A stretch of 64,000 nucleotides of DNA from Bacteroidales bacterium UBA2287 (GCA_002345675.1 DDWL01000037.1:1-64000), one strand, 5' to 3'; numbered from the stretch's first letter, positions 34,018 to 42,922 are shown. Notes: generated by a model from the letters alone, not told the origin. Numbers and translations are program-made.

Positions 34018-34968
34018 ATGAAAAGTAAGTTTAAAATATCTCTACTGTACATCCTTGTTTTTTTATCGGGTGTAGCCCATTCGCAAAACCAAAGCGATAC
34101 AGTTAGGGTTTACTATAATGTATTTGGTATGGCAAATGCCATTTCGACTTTTAATATGTACCGCGAACCGAGTTACATTTTGTTTGGCAGTGGCATTGGG
34201 AACTTGGAGCCCTTAATTTTCGAAAGCGACGTTATACCTTACTTTATGCTAAGCTTAAGCCAAAACGTTAGGTGGGGAGTTGAACTTTCGCCTCGTGTTA
34301 TTATGCGAATGTATAACTTGCCTTCGCACCCGGTTCGCACTCCTTCGTTTATGCCAAAGGCTACTTTTTTTTATCAATTTATCGATAAAACTTATGGTAA
34401 CCGAGATTTTTTCTCATACATATCGTGGATCCATCACTCGAACGGAGAGGAGGGTAGCTACTATAATGCCGATAGCACAGCCGTAAATAAAATTTCTGGG
34501 AATTTTGCAACTAATTGGATCGAAGGTGGTATTTTCCTGTCGCGCCCAAACGCAAAGCTTCTATTTAATACCAACTATGTAAAGCTATTTGCTGCTTATA
34601 GCTATTCGCAGGATAAGGAGCTGGATGATGTATATGGCCGCTTACGAGTTTTTTTAAATGTAAACAGTACTGTAAAACTGTCGAAACTCTTTAGAGCAAT
34701 TGGGGCGAGCGACGACAAAAATAAAAATTATACTTTCGAACAATCAATTCGATTTGGATGGATTGCTGGGAATATTTTAGATGCCAAAAAAATTGATAGC
34801 AAAAGGTTCATTTTTAACTATAGGCTATCGTTTAAGCCCACATTTTTAAAGGACGTTAACGTTTTTATACACTACTACTACGGTCAGGATTACTACAACA
34901 TTCATTTCGACCAGCGGCTAAGCGTAATTCGCTTTGGTATTTCCTCAAAGTCGAACATTCTTTTCTAA
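34018..34968 (+). CDS. pldA: Outer-membrane phospholipase A-like protein
   Basis: Predicted outer-membrane phospholipase (316 aa) that would destroy phospholipids misplaced in the outer leaflet. The signal peptide ends VAHSQ. The catalytic block SWIHHSNGEEG contains H139 and S141 in the H-x-S-N-G order of OMPLA (H142/S144 in E. coli). The beta-barrel alternation runs throughout and the protein ends in a strand with terminal Phe (SNILF). It lies two genes upstream of mlaEFD, which acts on the same lipid asymmetry problem. Activity is inferred from the active-site block. Confidence 0.78.
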   Translation: MKSKFKISLLYILVFLSGVAHSQNQSDTVRVYYNVFGMANAISTFNMYREPSYILFGSGIGNLEPLIFESDVIPYFMLSLSQNVRWGVELSPRVIMRMYNLPSHPVRTPSFMPKATFFYQFIDKTYGNRDFFSYISWIHHSNGEEGSYYNADSTAVNKISGNFATNWIEGGIFLSRPNAKLLFNTNYVKLFAAYSYSQDKELDDVYGRLRVFLNVNSTVKLSKLFRAIGASDDKNKNYTFEQSIRFGWIAGNILDAKKIDSKRFIFNYRLSFKPTFLKDVNVFIHYYYGQDYYNIHFDQRLSVIRFGISSKSNILF

Positions 34969-35021
34969 AACAATAAAACAAATTCTTTTTTACTGTTTCT
35001 GGTTAATTTGCAAATTACACT

Positions 35022-35202
35022 AGGCAATCGCATTTAAATAATTGCTTAAAGACACTCTCTGTAAACTTTTTAACACTATAGTGTAAGGATAATTGTCCCA
35101 TTAGGGACACAATATCGGTAGAACTCAAATACAGAACAAGAACACCGTGCCGTTAGATACGGAATATTCTAACGGGACATTTCTTTTAATATGCATTGGC
35201 AT
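35022..35202. repeat. MITE-like nested palindrome (family B), internally deleted copy
   Basis: Starts with AGGCAATCGCATTTAAATAATTGC and contains TGTCCCATTAGGGACA, AATATCGGTAGAACTC and GTGCCGTTAGATACGGAATATTCT. It then jumps to AACGGGACAT and a decayed right end (TTAATATGCATTGGC). Compared with the complete copy at 60694-60935 it has lost about 60 bp between the inner and outer palindromes. (Longer strings are compared in pieces of at most 20 bases.) It fills most of the 361-bp gap 34969-35329. Confidence 0.7.
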
Positions 35203-35228
35203 TGCTTCTTATTACATTCTATAAAATA

Positions 35229-35293
35229 TGTGAATGATGTAAGTTATTGCCACAGTTATGTAAAGCTTTTGGGTTTATTCCATCGCACCTTTG
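35229..35293 (+). promoter_or_regulatory. Shared direct-repeat promoter, copy 2
   Basis: TGTGAATGATGTAAG at 35229, ATGTAAAGC at 35258 and CACCTTTG with TTTG at 35290. Spacing 21 and 32 bp. The first CsbD-like gene starts at 35330. Seen directly; the regulator is inferred. Confidence 0.72.
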
Positions 35294-35329
35294 TGTGTAG
35301 TTAGTTTAACAGTATAATAAATAGAAATT

Positions 35330-35515
35330 ATGAACCAAACCGAACTAAAAGGTAACTGGAACGAGAAAAAAGGTAAGCTAAAACAGGCTTATGCCATTTT
35401 AACCGACGACGACCTAATGTTTGACGAAGGCAAGAAAGACGAAATGCTTGGTCGCCTTCAAAAAAAACTTGGAAAAACAAAAGAGGAGATTCACAAAATT
35501 ATTGAGGGGCTTTAG
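35330..35515 (+). CDS. CsbD-like stress protein
   Basis: 61-aa hydrophilic protein of the CsbD type (MNQTELKGNWNEKKGKLKQA, then EGKKDEMLGRLQKKLGKTKE). In other bacteria CsbD-like proteins are induced by general stress; molecular function unknown. It has its own copy of the shared promoter, and a second CsbD-like gene at 41070 has another with the same spacing. No other gene in its transcript is evident: mlaE starts 168 bp later. Confidence 0.9.
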   Translation: MNQTELKGNWNEKKGKLKQAYAILTDDDLMFDEGKKDEMLGRLQKKLGKTKEEIHKIIEGL

Positions 35516-35682
35516 TATTAGCTTAGGTTTTACTCAATTTTTTAAAGAGTTTATTAACCCAATTGCTGCCCTTCTTCATTTTTTCTGATGTGAAACTCAT
35601 GTGAAGATGGAGTAGGGTTGCAGCAGGGTTTTTCGCTTTTGCGACAAGTTGCATTTATAGAATTTGTACAACATAGTAAACA

Positions 35683-36534
35683 ATGAAGCTAAACGATATA
35701 AAATTTACTTCAATAGGAAAGGTAGCCGATTTTGCAACGCTTCAAACAACGAGGCTTAGCGAAACAACGCTTGCAAACACCGAGGCTGCCAGCAACTTTT
35801 TAACCGACGTTGCCGACGTTTTTCTGTTTGTAAGTCGTATTATAAAGGAGACCTTTTCACGAAATTTCGAATTCAAAGAGTTTTTTTACCAGTGTTTTAA
35901 AATAGGGTATAAAACTTTACCTCTTATATCGGTAACCGGAGCCATTATGGGTTTGGTGCTAACCGTTCAGTCGCGCCCAGTACTTATCGATTTTGGTGCA
36001 GTTTCGATGCTGCCCGGAATGGTAATAGTTTCGCTAATTAGAGAAATGGGACCAGTAATTACTGCGCTTATTTGCGCTGGAAAAATTGGCTCGGGCATGG
36101 GTGCCGAGCTGGGTTCGATGAAGGTTACCGAGCAAATTGATGCCATGGAGGTGTCGGCAACCAATCCAATGCAATTTTTAGTTGTTACAAGGGTTTGGGC
36201 AGCAACGCTTATGATTCCTTTGCTGGTTTTATATGCCGATGCCATGGGAATACTGGGTAGCTGGATTGGCGCAAATATTAAGGGTGATGTAACCTTTACC
36301 CTATTCTTTTCGCAAGCCTTTAGCCATGTCGATTTTATCGACCTGTTTCCTGCCGTTGTAAAAACATTCTTTTTTGGGGCAGTTATTGGTCTGGTTGGGT
36401 GCTACAAGGGTTACAATGCTGGGCGAGGAACCGAGAGCGTTGGACTTGCAGCCAATTCGGCGGTTGTTCTTTCGTCGCTTTTAGTAATTGTTGTCGATAT
36501 GATTGCAGTACAAATAACCGATATGCTAATATAA
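35683..36534 (+). CDS. mlaE: MlaE-like ABC transporter permease
   Basis: Inner-membrane permease (283 aa) of a lipid-trafficking Mla-type transporter. Hydrophobic segments alternate with the conserved family block GPVITALICAGKIGSGMGAE and VTEQIDAMEVSATNPMQFLV. Its stop overlaps the mlaF start by one base (TAATG). The trio mlaE-mlaF-mlaD lacks mlaB, mlaC and mlaA here, as is common outside proteobacteria. In that system the permease passes phospholipids across the inner membrane toward or from the outer membrane. Confidence 0.93.
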   Translation: MKLNDIKFTSIGKVADFATLQTTRLSETTLANTEAASNFLTDVADVFLFVSRIIKETFSRNFEFKEFFYQCFKIGYKTLPLISVTGAIMGLVLTVQSRPVLIDFGAVSMLPGMVIVSLIREMGPVITALICAGKIGSGMGAELGSMKVTEQIDAMEVSATNPMQFLVVTRVWAATLMIPLLVLYADAMGILGSWIGANIKGDVTFTLFFSQAFSHVDFIDLFPAVVKTFFFGAVIGLVGCYKGYNAGRGTESVGLAANSAVVLSSLLVIVVDMIAVQITDMLI

Positions 36535-37316
36535 TGAATACAGAGCAAACAGAAATAGTAGGTCAAACTTTGGGGCAGCGAAAAACCGACGAAACGATGA
36601 TTGAAGTTGTAAACCTCAAAAAGTCGTTCGATGGACACGAGGTGCTAAAAGGTGTTACCCTTAACCTTTACATGGGCGAAAATTTGGTTGTGCTTGGCAA
36701 GTCGGGTAGTGGCAAGTCGGTTTTAATAAAGTGTATTGTTGGGTTGCTGCAACCCGACTTTGGAATCGTTAATGTGTTTGGCCAGAGCGTAAATACAATT
36801 AATAGAGAAGAGCTAAGTGAGGTTCGTAAAAAAGTAGGATTTCTATTTCAAGGCGGAGCGTTGTACGATTCGATGACTGTACGCCAAAACCTCGAATTTC
36901 CTTTGCGAAGAATTAAGAAGGATTTATCCAAAGATGAGATTGAAGCGAAAGTAAAGGAAGTTTTGGAAAACGTTGGCTTACCCGATGTAATTAACAAAAT
37001 GCCATCGGAGCTGTCGGGGGGTATGCGAAAGCGTGTTAGCTTGGCGCGAACAATTATTGTTGACCCGCTGGTTATGCTTTACGACGAGCCCACAACTGGA
37101 CTCGATCCTGTTACATCCGACGAAATTAGCCAGCTAATTAACGAAGTTCAAGAAAAGTACAAAACCTCGTCGATAATTATAACACACGACATAAAGTGCG
37201 CCCTTAAAACGGCAACCCGAATTGTAATGCTACACGACGGTTCGGTATACTGGGAGGGCAATGTTGAGGAGTTCGAAAACTCAACCGACCCAATAATTCA
37301 TGCATTCTTTTTATAA
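36534..37316 (+). CDS. mlaF: MlaF-like ABC transporter ATP-binding protein
   Basis: ATPase of the Mla-type lipid transporter (260 aa from the ATG at 36534, the only start that keeps it clear of mlaE). Walker A is GKSGSGKS (55-62), the signature ELSGGMRKRVSLAR, Walker B LVMLYDEPTTGLDP and the switch His in IIITHDIKC. The N-terminal 20 residues ahead of MIEVVNLKKSF are extra to the ABC core. Translationally coupled to mlaE. Confidence 0.95.
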   Translation: MNTEQTEIVGQTLGQRKTDETMIEVVNLKKSFDGHEVLKGVTLNLYMGENLVVLGKSGSGKSVLIKCIVGLLQPDFGIVNVFGQSVNTINREELSEVRKKVGFLFQGGALYDSMTVRQNLEFPLRRIKKDLSKDEIEAKVKEVLENVGLPDVINKMPSELSGGMRKRVSLARTIIVDPLVMLYDEPTTGLDPVTSDEISQLINEVQEKYKTSSIIITHDIKCALKTATRIVMLHDGSVYWEGNVEEFENSTDPIIHAFFL

Positions 37317-37425
37317 AGTAAATATGGAATTGAAAGGTAACGGATACTAGAGTTATACATTAAGTTCTTACTTGTAAGTCTTTTAAATACCAAAAGCCAA
37401 AAAATAGCATTAAAAAAATATCAAA

Positions 37426-38391
37426 ATGGGAACACACACACACAAATTTAAAGTTCGATTAGGGCTGTTTATATTCGGAGGTATAGCACTATTTGTTATT
37501 GCCGTATTTATTATAGGAAAGCAAAAAAATCTGTTTAATCCCGTTTTTAAACTTTCAACAACTTTTTACAATGTAAGCGGGTTGCAGGTCGGTAATAATG
37601 TACGCTTTTCGGGCATTAACGTGGGCACCGTCGACAATATTCGAATTGTAAACGATTCAACCGTAAGGGTTGAAATGCTAATACGGCAAGAGATTAAGCC
37701 GTTTATAAAAACCGACTGCGAAGTGGCTATTGGCTCCGAGGGCCTTATTGGCGACAGGCTACTGGTAATTTCGCAAAGCAACTCCAATGCTCCTATGGTA
37801 AACGATGGGCAACAGCTATTGTCGAGCGAGCCTGTTGAATTGGATGCTATTATTGCAAGTTTTCAGGTGTCGGCAAAGTATGCCGAAGTTATTACACATG
37901 AACTAGCCAATTTTTCAGTTAAGTTAAATAGTGGGGAAGGAGCTCTGAGCCGACTAATTCACGACTCCACTCTTGCACAAAATGTAAGTCAAACCATTGT
38001 TAACTTTAGAAATTCATCGAATCGATTTGGTGAAATTATGGAAGTTACCAAAAAGGACGTTTCCGATATTCTTGAGAGCGTTTTGGTGTCGACAAACAAT
38101 GTAGGAACCACTACACAACAACTCGAAGAGATTATGATTCGCATTAACAGCGGGCAGGGAACTATTGGAAAGCTAATTAACGACTCGGTAACATCGAATA
38201 ATATTGACTCAACCATTCTGAATATTCGAAATACTACTAAGGGTTTAGATGAGAATATGGAGGCTTTAAAGCATAATATATTTTTTAGGGGTTACTACCG
38301 ACGACTGGAAAAGGAAAAAGAAAAAGAAAGGAAACGTATTGAAGAAGTGCGAAAAGCCGCCGAGCCGTCGATAATTATTGAGAAGGAGTAG
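37426..38391 (+). CDS. mlaD: MlaD-like MCE-domain protein
   Basis: Substrate-binding component of the Mla-type transporter (321 aa). A short cytoplasmic tail is followed by one N-terminal transmembrane helix (RLGLFIFGGIALFVIAVFII), then an MCE domain (residues about 45-125) with the blocks GLQVGNNVRFSGINVGTVDN and EGLIGDRLLVI. The remainder is a long, mostly helical stalk ending in a charged coiled coil (KEKEKERKRIEEVRKA). It follows mlaF by 109 bp. MCE domains form hexameric lipid channels; the helical tail may extend toward the outer membrane. Confidence 0.92.
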   Translation: MGTHTHKFKVRLGLFIFGGIALFVIAVFIIGKQKNLFNPVFKLSTTFYNVSGLQVGNNVRFSGINVGTVDNIRIVNDSTVRVEMLIRQEIKPFIKTDCEVAIGSEGLIGDRLLVISQSNSNAPMVNDGQQLLSSEPVELDAIIASFQVSAKYAEVITHELANFSVKLNSGEGALSRLIHDSTLAQNVSQTIVNFRNSSNRFGEIMEVTKKDVSDILESVLVSTNNVGTTTQQLEEIMIRINSGQGTIGKLINDSVTSNNIDSTILNIRNTTKGLDENMEALKHNIFFRGYYRRLEKEKEKERKRIEEVRKAAEPSIIIEKE

Positions 38392-38773
38392 GGTTAGAAG
38401 TTGTTTGAATTTCCTAACAAGACTAACCAAAAAAGTGCTGTACAATAAGGTAATAAGGTTTGTTGTGATGTGAAAGTTAAGTTACTAAGGTTAAAAAAAT
38501 AAAATAATATTTTTTAAGCTATAAACTTATTTGAGTTCGACGAACCTTAGTAAAACATTATTACCGAACAAATATTTACCTTATTCCCTTATTTATAAGC
38601 TAAATGTGTTTAATAAATTACATCGTGCTCACGTTTTTAGAAAAGATGTCGCCCACCCCTCAAACAAAAATCATTTTTTGTCATGTCGAACGCAGTGAGA
38701 CATCTTTTTAAGTGTATATAACATCGAAACATTATTAGAAACTGTTTAAATTTTAATAGTAAATCTTATTATA

Positions 38774-38950
38774 ACAATTGCCACGGGCTTTACTTCGACA
38801 GGCTCAGCAACCAAGCCCGTGGATTTAAAATAGGAAAAGGACATGGCTTTAGCCAAACTTTTCAAACATTTTTGGGCTAAAGCCCAATATTTATTGGGGA
38901 CAATATCCCACGGGCTAACCCCGATAATTATCGGTGCGTGGGCAATTGAA
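38774..38950. repeat. Palindromic repeat family A, copy 2, with insertions in its loops
   Basis: Same layout as 10117-10250: ACAATTGCCACGGGCTTT at the left, GGCTTTAGCC and GGGCTAAAGCCC inside, CCCACGGGCTA at the right and a GGGCAATTG end. The two outer palindromes each have extra sequence in the loop: ACTTCGACAGGCTCAGCAAC at 38792 and ACCCCGATAATTATCGGTGC at 38918, both themselves common dispersed motifs. The remaining gap 38392-38773 holds only AT-rich sequence, a ACCTTATTCCCTTATTTATAA motif near 38577 and a TGTCGAACGCAGTGAGACA segment. Confidence 0.75.
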
Positions 38951-39016
38951 AACCAAATGTTAATTAAAACTTAAACAGTTTCTTAGAATTTAATTATTTA
39001 GTAATGGCAAATCAAA

Positions 39017-40888
39017 ATGTGGTTAAAAGGCGCTTTAGTATTTTTATGTTTTTTTTTCTCAGTAAACCATGCTATTGCTCAGAATAAAGCTGTAGAAAAG
39101 GATTCAACTTTGCCAAAAGTTCGTGAGGTAAGGGATTCGACTAAACTATATAAGGATATTGAAACCTATTCTCGCCGTAGACCTTTTACCAATCTTATTT
39201 ACGGAATGGTTTTTAAATCGGCACTGCCTGTTTTGCATAAAAAGAAAGGTGGCGCAAAAACGAAACGAAGACCGATACAAAAACCCTATAGCACTTTCGA
39301 AGGGAAAATTATTCGGCATATAAACATCGAAACGCTCGATCCATTTGGGTACACAATTGCCGACACCTCAACAAAGAAGCAAAATTTTTTACTAAAGGTT
39401 GGCAATAAACTTCACATTAAAACAAGGCAGGTAACCATTCGAAACTTACTAATGGTTAGGCAAAACCAGCCATTCGATTCGCTGCTTGTTAAGGAATCGG
39501 AACGGCTTGTGCGAAGCCAGCTGTACATTCGCGATGTTTCGTTTTATGTGAAAACTACCGCTAAAAACTCCGACTCAGTCGACATTTTTATTCGCCAACT
39601 CGACAACTGGAGCCTTTTACCCGATGGCGGTTTTTCGAGTACGCAAATTATGCTCGGATTTACCGATAAAAACTTTTTAGGGTCGGGGCACGACATAAAA
39701 AGTGCAAACACATGGCACCACAACACTGGCGATTTTTCCTTTAACCTTCATTACTTTGTTCCCAATATTCGTAACACATTTGTTAACTCTACCCTAAGCT
39801 TTGGCACCGACGAATATGGCAACTCGGTTAAGAGTATTGCCGTCGACCGACCGTTTTTTTCGCCCTTTGCCAAGTGGGCAGCAGGGGTAAGTTTTACCGA
39901 GCAGTTTCGAAAGGACTACCGCTACGCAGTCGATTCAATAGCATTTCAGCATAACTTCGATTACAAAACACAGGACTACTGGGTAGGAAATGCAATGCAG
40001 CTGTTTAAAGGAAAAACCGAAGATTTACGTACAACAAGTTTCGTTTCGGCCATTCGGTTTTATCGAATTCGTTATGGCGAAAAACCAAGCGAATTTATTG
40101 ACACGCTAAAAATGCTTGCTGACGAAGATTTTGTAATGGCAAGCTTTGGTATTTCGACCCGAAAATACACTCAGGATAAGTACATTTTTAAGTATGGATT
40201 AACCGAGGATGTACCCGTTGGCCGAGTTTATAGTATTACCAGTGGCTATCAGAAACGAAATAAAGTTGGTCGTTTTTACTTGGGCGCTCGTGCCTCGTTT
40301 GGTAATTTTTACCAGTGGGGCTATTTGGCCTCAAGTTTCGAGTACGGCACGTTTTTTAATAAATCGAAATCGGAACAGGCTACCCTTACCGCAAGCGTAA
40401 ACTATTTTTCGAATTTGCTCGAAATAGGGCAGTGGAAAATTAGGCAGTTTGTTAAACCGCAGGTTACCATTGGTATAAACCGGTTTTCGTACGACAGTTT
40501 AACGCTAAGCAGCACCTTTGGTATAATTGGGTTTAATAGTACAAACTTAACGGGTAGTAGTCGTATGCTAGTTACGCTACAAACTCAAACCTATGCCCCT
40601 TGGAATTTATTTGGATTTCGATTTGGCCCCTTTTTTAGCTGCTCACTCGGAGTGCTTAGCGATGCCGAAACGGGGTTTAGTAATAGTAAGGTGTTTTCGC
40701 ACTTTGGGCTGGGCGTTTTAGTGAAAAACGAAAACCTAATAATTAGCACCTTTCAGTTTTCCATTTCGTTTTACCCAACCATTCCTGGAACGGGCAATAA
40801 TATTTTAAGGTTAAACTCAATTAAGTCGGCCGACTTTGGGTTTAACGATTTTGCAATTGGGAAGCCTGGGGCAGTTTTATATCAGTAA
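39017..40888 (+). CDS. Omp85-superfamily outer-membrane protein with POTRA-like domain
   Basis: Predicted outer-membrane barrel of the BamA/Omp85 type (623 aa). The signal peptide ends NHAIAQ. Residues about 95-185 form a POTRA-like region (GKIIRHINIETLDPFGYTIA, LRKVG-type turn, LVRSQLYIRDVSFYV). Residues about 200-623 have barrel character and end in an aromatic-rich strand (FGFNDFAIG..LYQ). It is shorter than BamA, with only one or two POTRA domains, so it is probably an auxiliary assembly or secretion barrel. Not a TamL: no lipobox. It has no copy of the shared promoter. Confidence 0.8.
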   Translation: MWLKGALVFLCFFFSVNHAIAQNKAVEKDSTLPKVREVRDSTKLYKDIETYSRRRPFTNLIYGMVFKSALPVLHKKKGGAKTKRRPIQKPYSTFEGKIIRHINIETLDPFGYTIADTSTKKQNFLLKVGNKLHIKTRQVTIRNLLMVRQNQPFDSLLVKESERLVRSQLYIRDVSFYVKTTAKNSDSVDIFIRQLDNWSLLPDGGFSSTQIMLGFTDKNFLGSGHDIKSANTWHHNTGDFSFNLHYFVPNIRNTFVNSTLSFGTDEYGNSVKSIAVDRPFFSPFAKWAAGVSFTEQFRKDYRYAVDSIAFQHNFDYKTQDYWVGNAMQLFKGKTEDLRTTSFVSAIRFYRIRYGEKPSEFIDTLKMLADEDFVMASFGISTRKYTQDKYIFKYGLTEDVPVGRVYSITSGYQKRNKVGRFYLGARASFGNFYQWGYLASSFEYGTFFNKSKSEQATLTASVNYFSNLLEIGQWKIRQFVKPQVTIGINRFSYDSLTLSSTFGIIGFNSTNLTGSSRMLVTLQTQTYAPWNLFGFRFGPFFSCSLGVLSDAETGFSNSKVFSHFGLGVLVKNENLIISTFQFSISFYPTIPGTGNNILRLNSIKSADFGFNDFAIGKPGAVLYQ

Positions 40889-40966
40889 TCCCTATTCTTG
40901 CGGCTTAATCCACTCTTTATTGCTGTTTGCTTAGGCTGATATATTGCTCACATTCTTTTTTAAATA

Positions 40967-41031
40967 TGTGAATGATGTAACTAGTTTAAGAAATTATGTA
41001 ACACATTTTGGTGCTTATGAGCGCACCTTTG
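40967..41031 (+). promoter_or_regulatory. Shared direct-repeat promoter, copy 3
   Basis: TGTGAATGATGTAAC at 40967, ATGTAACAC at 40996 and GCGCACCTTTG with TTTG at 41028. Spacing 21 and 32 bp. The CsbD-like gene starts at 41070. Together with copy 2 this is the best-conserved pair. Confidence 0.75.
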
Positions 41032-41069
41032 TAGGGAGAGAATTTCATACAAACAGATAACTAGAAATA

Positions 41070-41255
41070 ATGGGAACAACAGTATTAAGCGATAGATGGT
41101 ACGAGCAAAAGAGCAAACTTAAAAGCGAATTTGTGTTTTTAAGAGACAGCGACTTAGCGTTCGATGAGGGTGGAAAAGATGAAATGCTTAGAAGGCTTCG
41201 AATTATGCTTGGCAAATCGAAAGATGAAATGCTTAAAATGTTAGCATTGCTATAA
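41070..41255 (+). CDS. CsbD-like protein, second copy
   Basis: 61-aa hydrophilic protein similar in length and pattern to the CsbD-like protein at 35330: a Trp at the same place, the block DEGGKDEMLRRLRIMLGKSK, and a helical end. It has diverged strongly at the N-terminus (no GNWNE). It leads a same-strand series (lmo0937-type, YtxH, cupin-like, lipoprotein, holin-like, AI-2E) and has the shared promoter, so it probably begins a stress operon. Confidence 0.82.
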   Translation: MGTTVLSDRWYEQKSKLKSEFVFLRDSDLAFDEGGKDEMLRRLRIMLGKSKDEMLKMLALL

Positions 41256-41322
41256 TCGAAATTTGCCTATTAAAAGGCTTTAAAAAAGAGTGTTGTAATT
41301 AATTCACTTTAAAATATTAATC

Positions 41323-41475
41323 ATGGGAAATTTACTTTACGTAATAGCCGTAATACTTATAATAGCTTGGGCTATTGGTTTTATTGGCTACAATGCAGGA
41401 GGTATAATACACGTACTAATTGTAATTGCAGTAATTGCAGTGCTTGTTCGAATAATTCAAGGCCGAAGAATTTAA
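41323..41475 (+). CDS. lmo0937-family small membrane protein, 50 aa
   Basis: A 50-aa protein too short for common ORF cut-offs: MGNLLYVIAVILIIAWAIGF then GYNAGGIIHVLIVIAVIAVL and a basic end (RIIQGRRI). Two hydrophobic helices with the family turn GYNAGGIIH identify the lmo0937-type. Such proteins are usually linked to stress operons; function unknown. It lies between the CsbD-like gene and ytxH. A frame through the same DNA that joins into YtxH is a shadow. Confidence 0.88.
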   Translation: MGNLLYVIAVILIIAWAIGFIGYNAGGIIHVLIVIAVIAVLVRIIQGRRI

Positions 41476-41513
41476 TAGTGTCAATTTTTTTACAAACAAT
41501 TAAAAACAAAACT

Positions 41514-41768
41514 ATGAACTCAAAAAAAGTACTACTTGGCGTATTGGCTGGTGTTGCAGCAGGCGCTTTATTAGGCGTTTTATTTGCTCCCGAAAAGGGA
41601 TCGAAAACTCGCAAAGAAATATCGAGAAAAGGTGAAGACTTTGCCGATGTGCTAAAGGAGAAATTTAACGATTTACTCGAATCAATGTCTGAGAAATTCG
41701 ATCAGGCTAAAGAAAATGTTACCGACTTTGCCGAACAGCACGGAAAATCGAAATCGAAGGAAGCTTAA
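41514..41768 (+). CDS. YtxH-like general stress protein
   Basis: 84-aa protein: one N-terminal membrane helix with the YtxH hallmark (GVAAGALLGVLFAPEKGSKT) and a charged amphipathic helical tail (EKFNDLLESMSEKFDQAKEN). Start ATG at 41514. In Firmicutes the YtxH type belongs to the general stress regulon. Its place directly after CsbD- and lmo0937-type genes supports a stress operon. Confidence 0.88.
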   Translation: MNSKKVLLGVLAGVAAGALLGVLFAPEKGSKTRKEISRKGEDFADVLKEKFNDLLESMSEKFDQAKENVTDFAEQHGKSKSKEA

Positions 41769-41806
41769 TTTTAATGTAGCGTTTACACATTTATTTAATT
41801 CAAATT

Positions 41807-41870
41807 GAGCCTGCTTCGTAATGTCATGATTTACTAATCCAAGCAGGAAGGTAGGAGTAGGCTCGATTTT
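41807..41870 (+). promoter_or_regulatory. Alternative stem-loops in the leader of the 41888 gene: terminator or attenuator
   Basis: GAGCCT at 41807 pairs with AGGCTC at 41859, which is followed by GATTTTTT, a terminator form. The overlapping CCTGCTT at 41811 can instead pair with AAGCAGG at 41841. The two stems exclude each other because they share the CCT. It may be a simple read-through terminator after ytxH or an attenuator; a plain terminator is more likely. Confidence 0.4.
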
Positions 41871-41887
41871 TTAAAATGTAAAGTATC

Positions 41888-42283
41888 ATGAATAAAATAG
41901 TAGTTCAATCCGAAACCACCGAAAGTAACCTAAACGGGTTGCCTACTTCTACTTTGTCTACTATGAAACTCCAGGCTTTAGCTCAAAAAATGAAGCGCAG
42001 TTTTTCGTGGGTAATGGGCAAAATAAAAAGTAAAGTTCTTTTAAATAGTCCCCAAAAACAAATTGTACTCACTATACTTCATAAAAATACCGAAGTTGTT
42101 TCGCTTCAAAGCAGCGACTCAATTACTTTTCAGGTTATTGAGGGTAGGCTAAAACTCGAGAGCAAAAATCGATCGGTATTTATTAATAAAGGTCGCGTTT
42201 TAACGCTTAACAATAAGGAGGAGTATACCCTTTCGAATAGCGAAGAAACAGCATACCTGCTTACAATGGCAAACATAAACTAA
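41888..42283 (+). CDS. Small cupin-like protein, 131 aa
   Basis: Soluble protein without signal peptide. Residues about 55-125 have the strand pattern and glycine spacing of a single cupin-like barrel (SITFQVIEGRLKLESKNRS, NKGRVLTLNNKEEYTLSNSE), but I see no metal-binding His pair. The N-terminal 45 residues are polar and helical. It may be a sensor without catalytic function. It lies in the stress operon 19 bp before the lipoprotein gene. Confidence 0.58.
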   Translation: MNKIVVQSETTESNLNGLPTSTLSTMKLQALAQKMKRSFSWVMGKIKSKVLLNSPQKQIVLTILHKNTEVVSLQSSDSITFQVIEGRLKLESKNRSVFINKGRVLTLNNKEEYTLSNSEETAYLLTMANIN

Positions 42284-42301
42284 TACACAAAAGGCTTAGT
42301 A

Positions 42302-42595
42302 ATGAGACTTTTTAAGTTAATTGGAATAATTGCGCTTTGTTTCGGGTTGCTACTTGGCACTTCGTCGTGCGTAGTTGTTTCTAAAAAGGACAATGGGAAA
42401 CATAAGGGCTGGTACAAAGGGAAAGGTAACCCCCACAACCCAAGAAGTAAAAAATCGAAAGGCCGAAGCAAGTATAAGATATACAAAAACAACAACAGCT
42501 TTTATTTATCCCAAAGTATGTTGAAGCGAAGTGAAAATAGCTATAAATCAAATAATAAAACTAACTCAATGCCATGGATGAAAATTCAATATTAA
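42302..42595 (+). CDS. Small basic lipoprotein, 97 aa
   Basis: Lipoprotein signal with lipobox LGTSSC (Cys about residue 23), then a very basic, Gly/Lys/Ser-rich tail (KGWYKGKGNPHNPRSKKSKG). Function unknown; the positive charge could bind phosphate or acid polymers. Its 3' end overlaps the following gene by 22 bp. Confidence 0.7.
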   Translation: MRLFKLIGIIALCFGLLLGTSSCVVVSKKDNGKHKGWYKGKGNPHNPRSKKSKGRSKYKIYKNNNSFYLSQSMLKRSENSYKSNNKTNSMPWMKIQY

Positions 42596-42915
42596 TCGAT
42601 TCGCTGCTCGAAAAAACCACCGAATTCGTTAAAACGAGTATTGAGCTGGCAAAGCTTAAAGCGCTCGACAAAACAGCCGATGTTGTTTCGACACTTATTC
42701 CGCAAACCATTGTTTTTATTCTGGTTTCCACATTCGTAATTTTTTTGAATTTGGGAATTGCGCTCTGGCTTGGCGACATACTAAATAATTCGTATTACGG
42801 ATTTTTTGTTGTTGCTGGCTTTTATGCTTTTGTGGCCGCTATAATTCATTTCTTTTTTCACAAAACGATTAAAAGAAATATTGCTAATAATATTGTTAAA
42901 CAGTTACTTAAATAA
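42574..42915 (+). CDS. Holin superfamily III-type membrane protein, 113 aa
   Basis: Two long hydrophobic segments (IPQTIVFILVSTFVIFLNLG and YYGFFVVAGFYAFVAAIIHF) after an amphipathic N-terminal helix (FVKTSIELAKLKALDKTADV). This is the pattern of the 'phage holin' III/Actin-bundling-like proteins found in many chromosomal stress operons. No phage gene lies nearby, so it is not part of a prophage. It overlaps the lipoprotein gene and is followed after 7 bp by the next gene. Confidence 0.75.
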   Translation: MDENSILIDSLLEKTTEFVKTSIELAKLKALDKTADVVSTLIPQTIVFILVSTFVIFLNLGIALWLGDILNNSYYGFFVVAGFYAFVAAIIHFFFHKTIKRNIANNIVKQLLK

Positions 42916-42922
42916 GGAAGAT

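Noticed and set aside
38392..39016. Additional copy of the shared promoter before the Omp85-type gene
   Set aside because: I looked for ATGTAAC pairs at 21 bp spacing and found none; only unrelated TGTGATG strings occur.
42574..42915. Prophage indicated by a holin-like gene
   Set aside because: No capsid, tail, lysin or integrase gene is near; this holin-type family is common in chromosomal stress operons.
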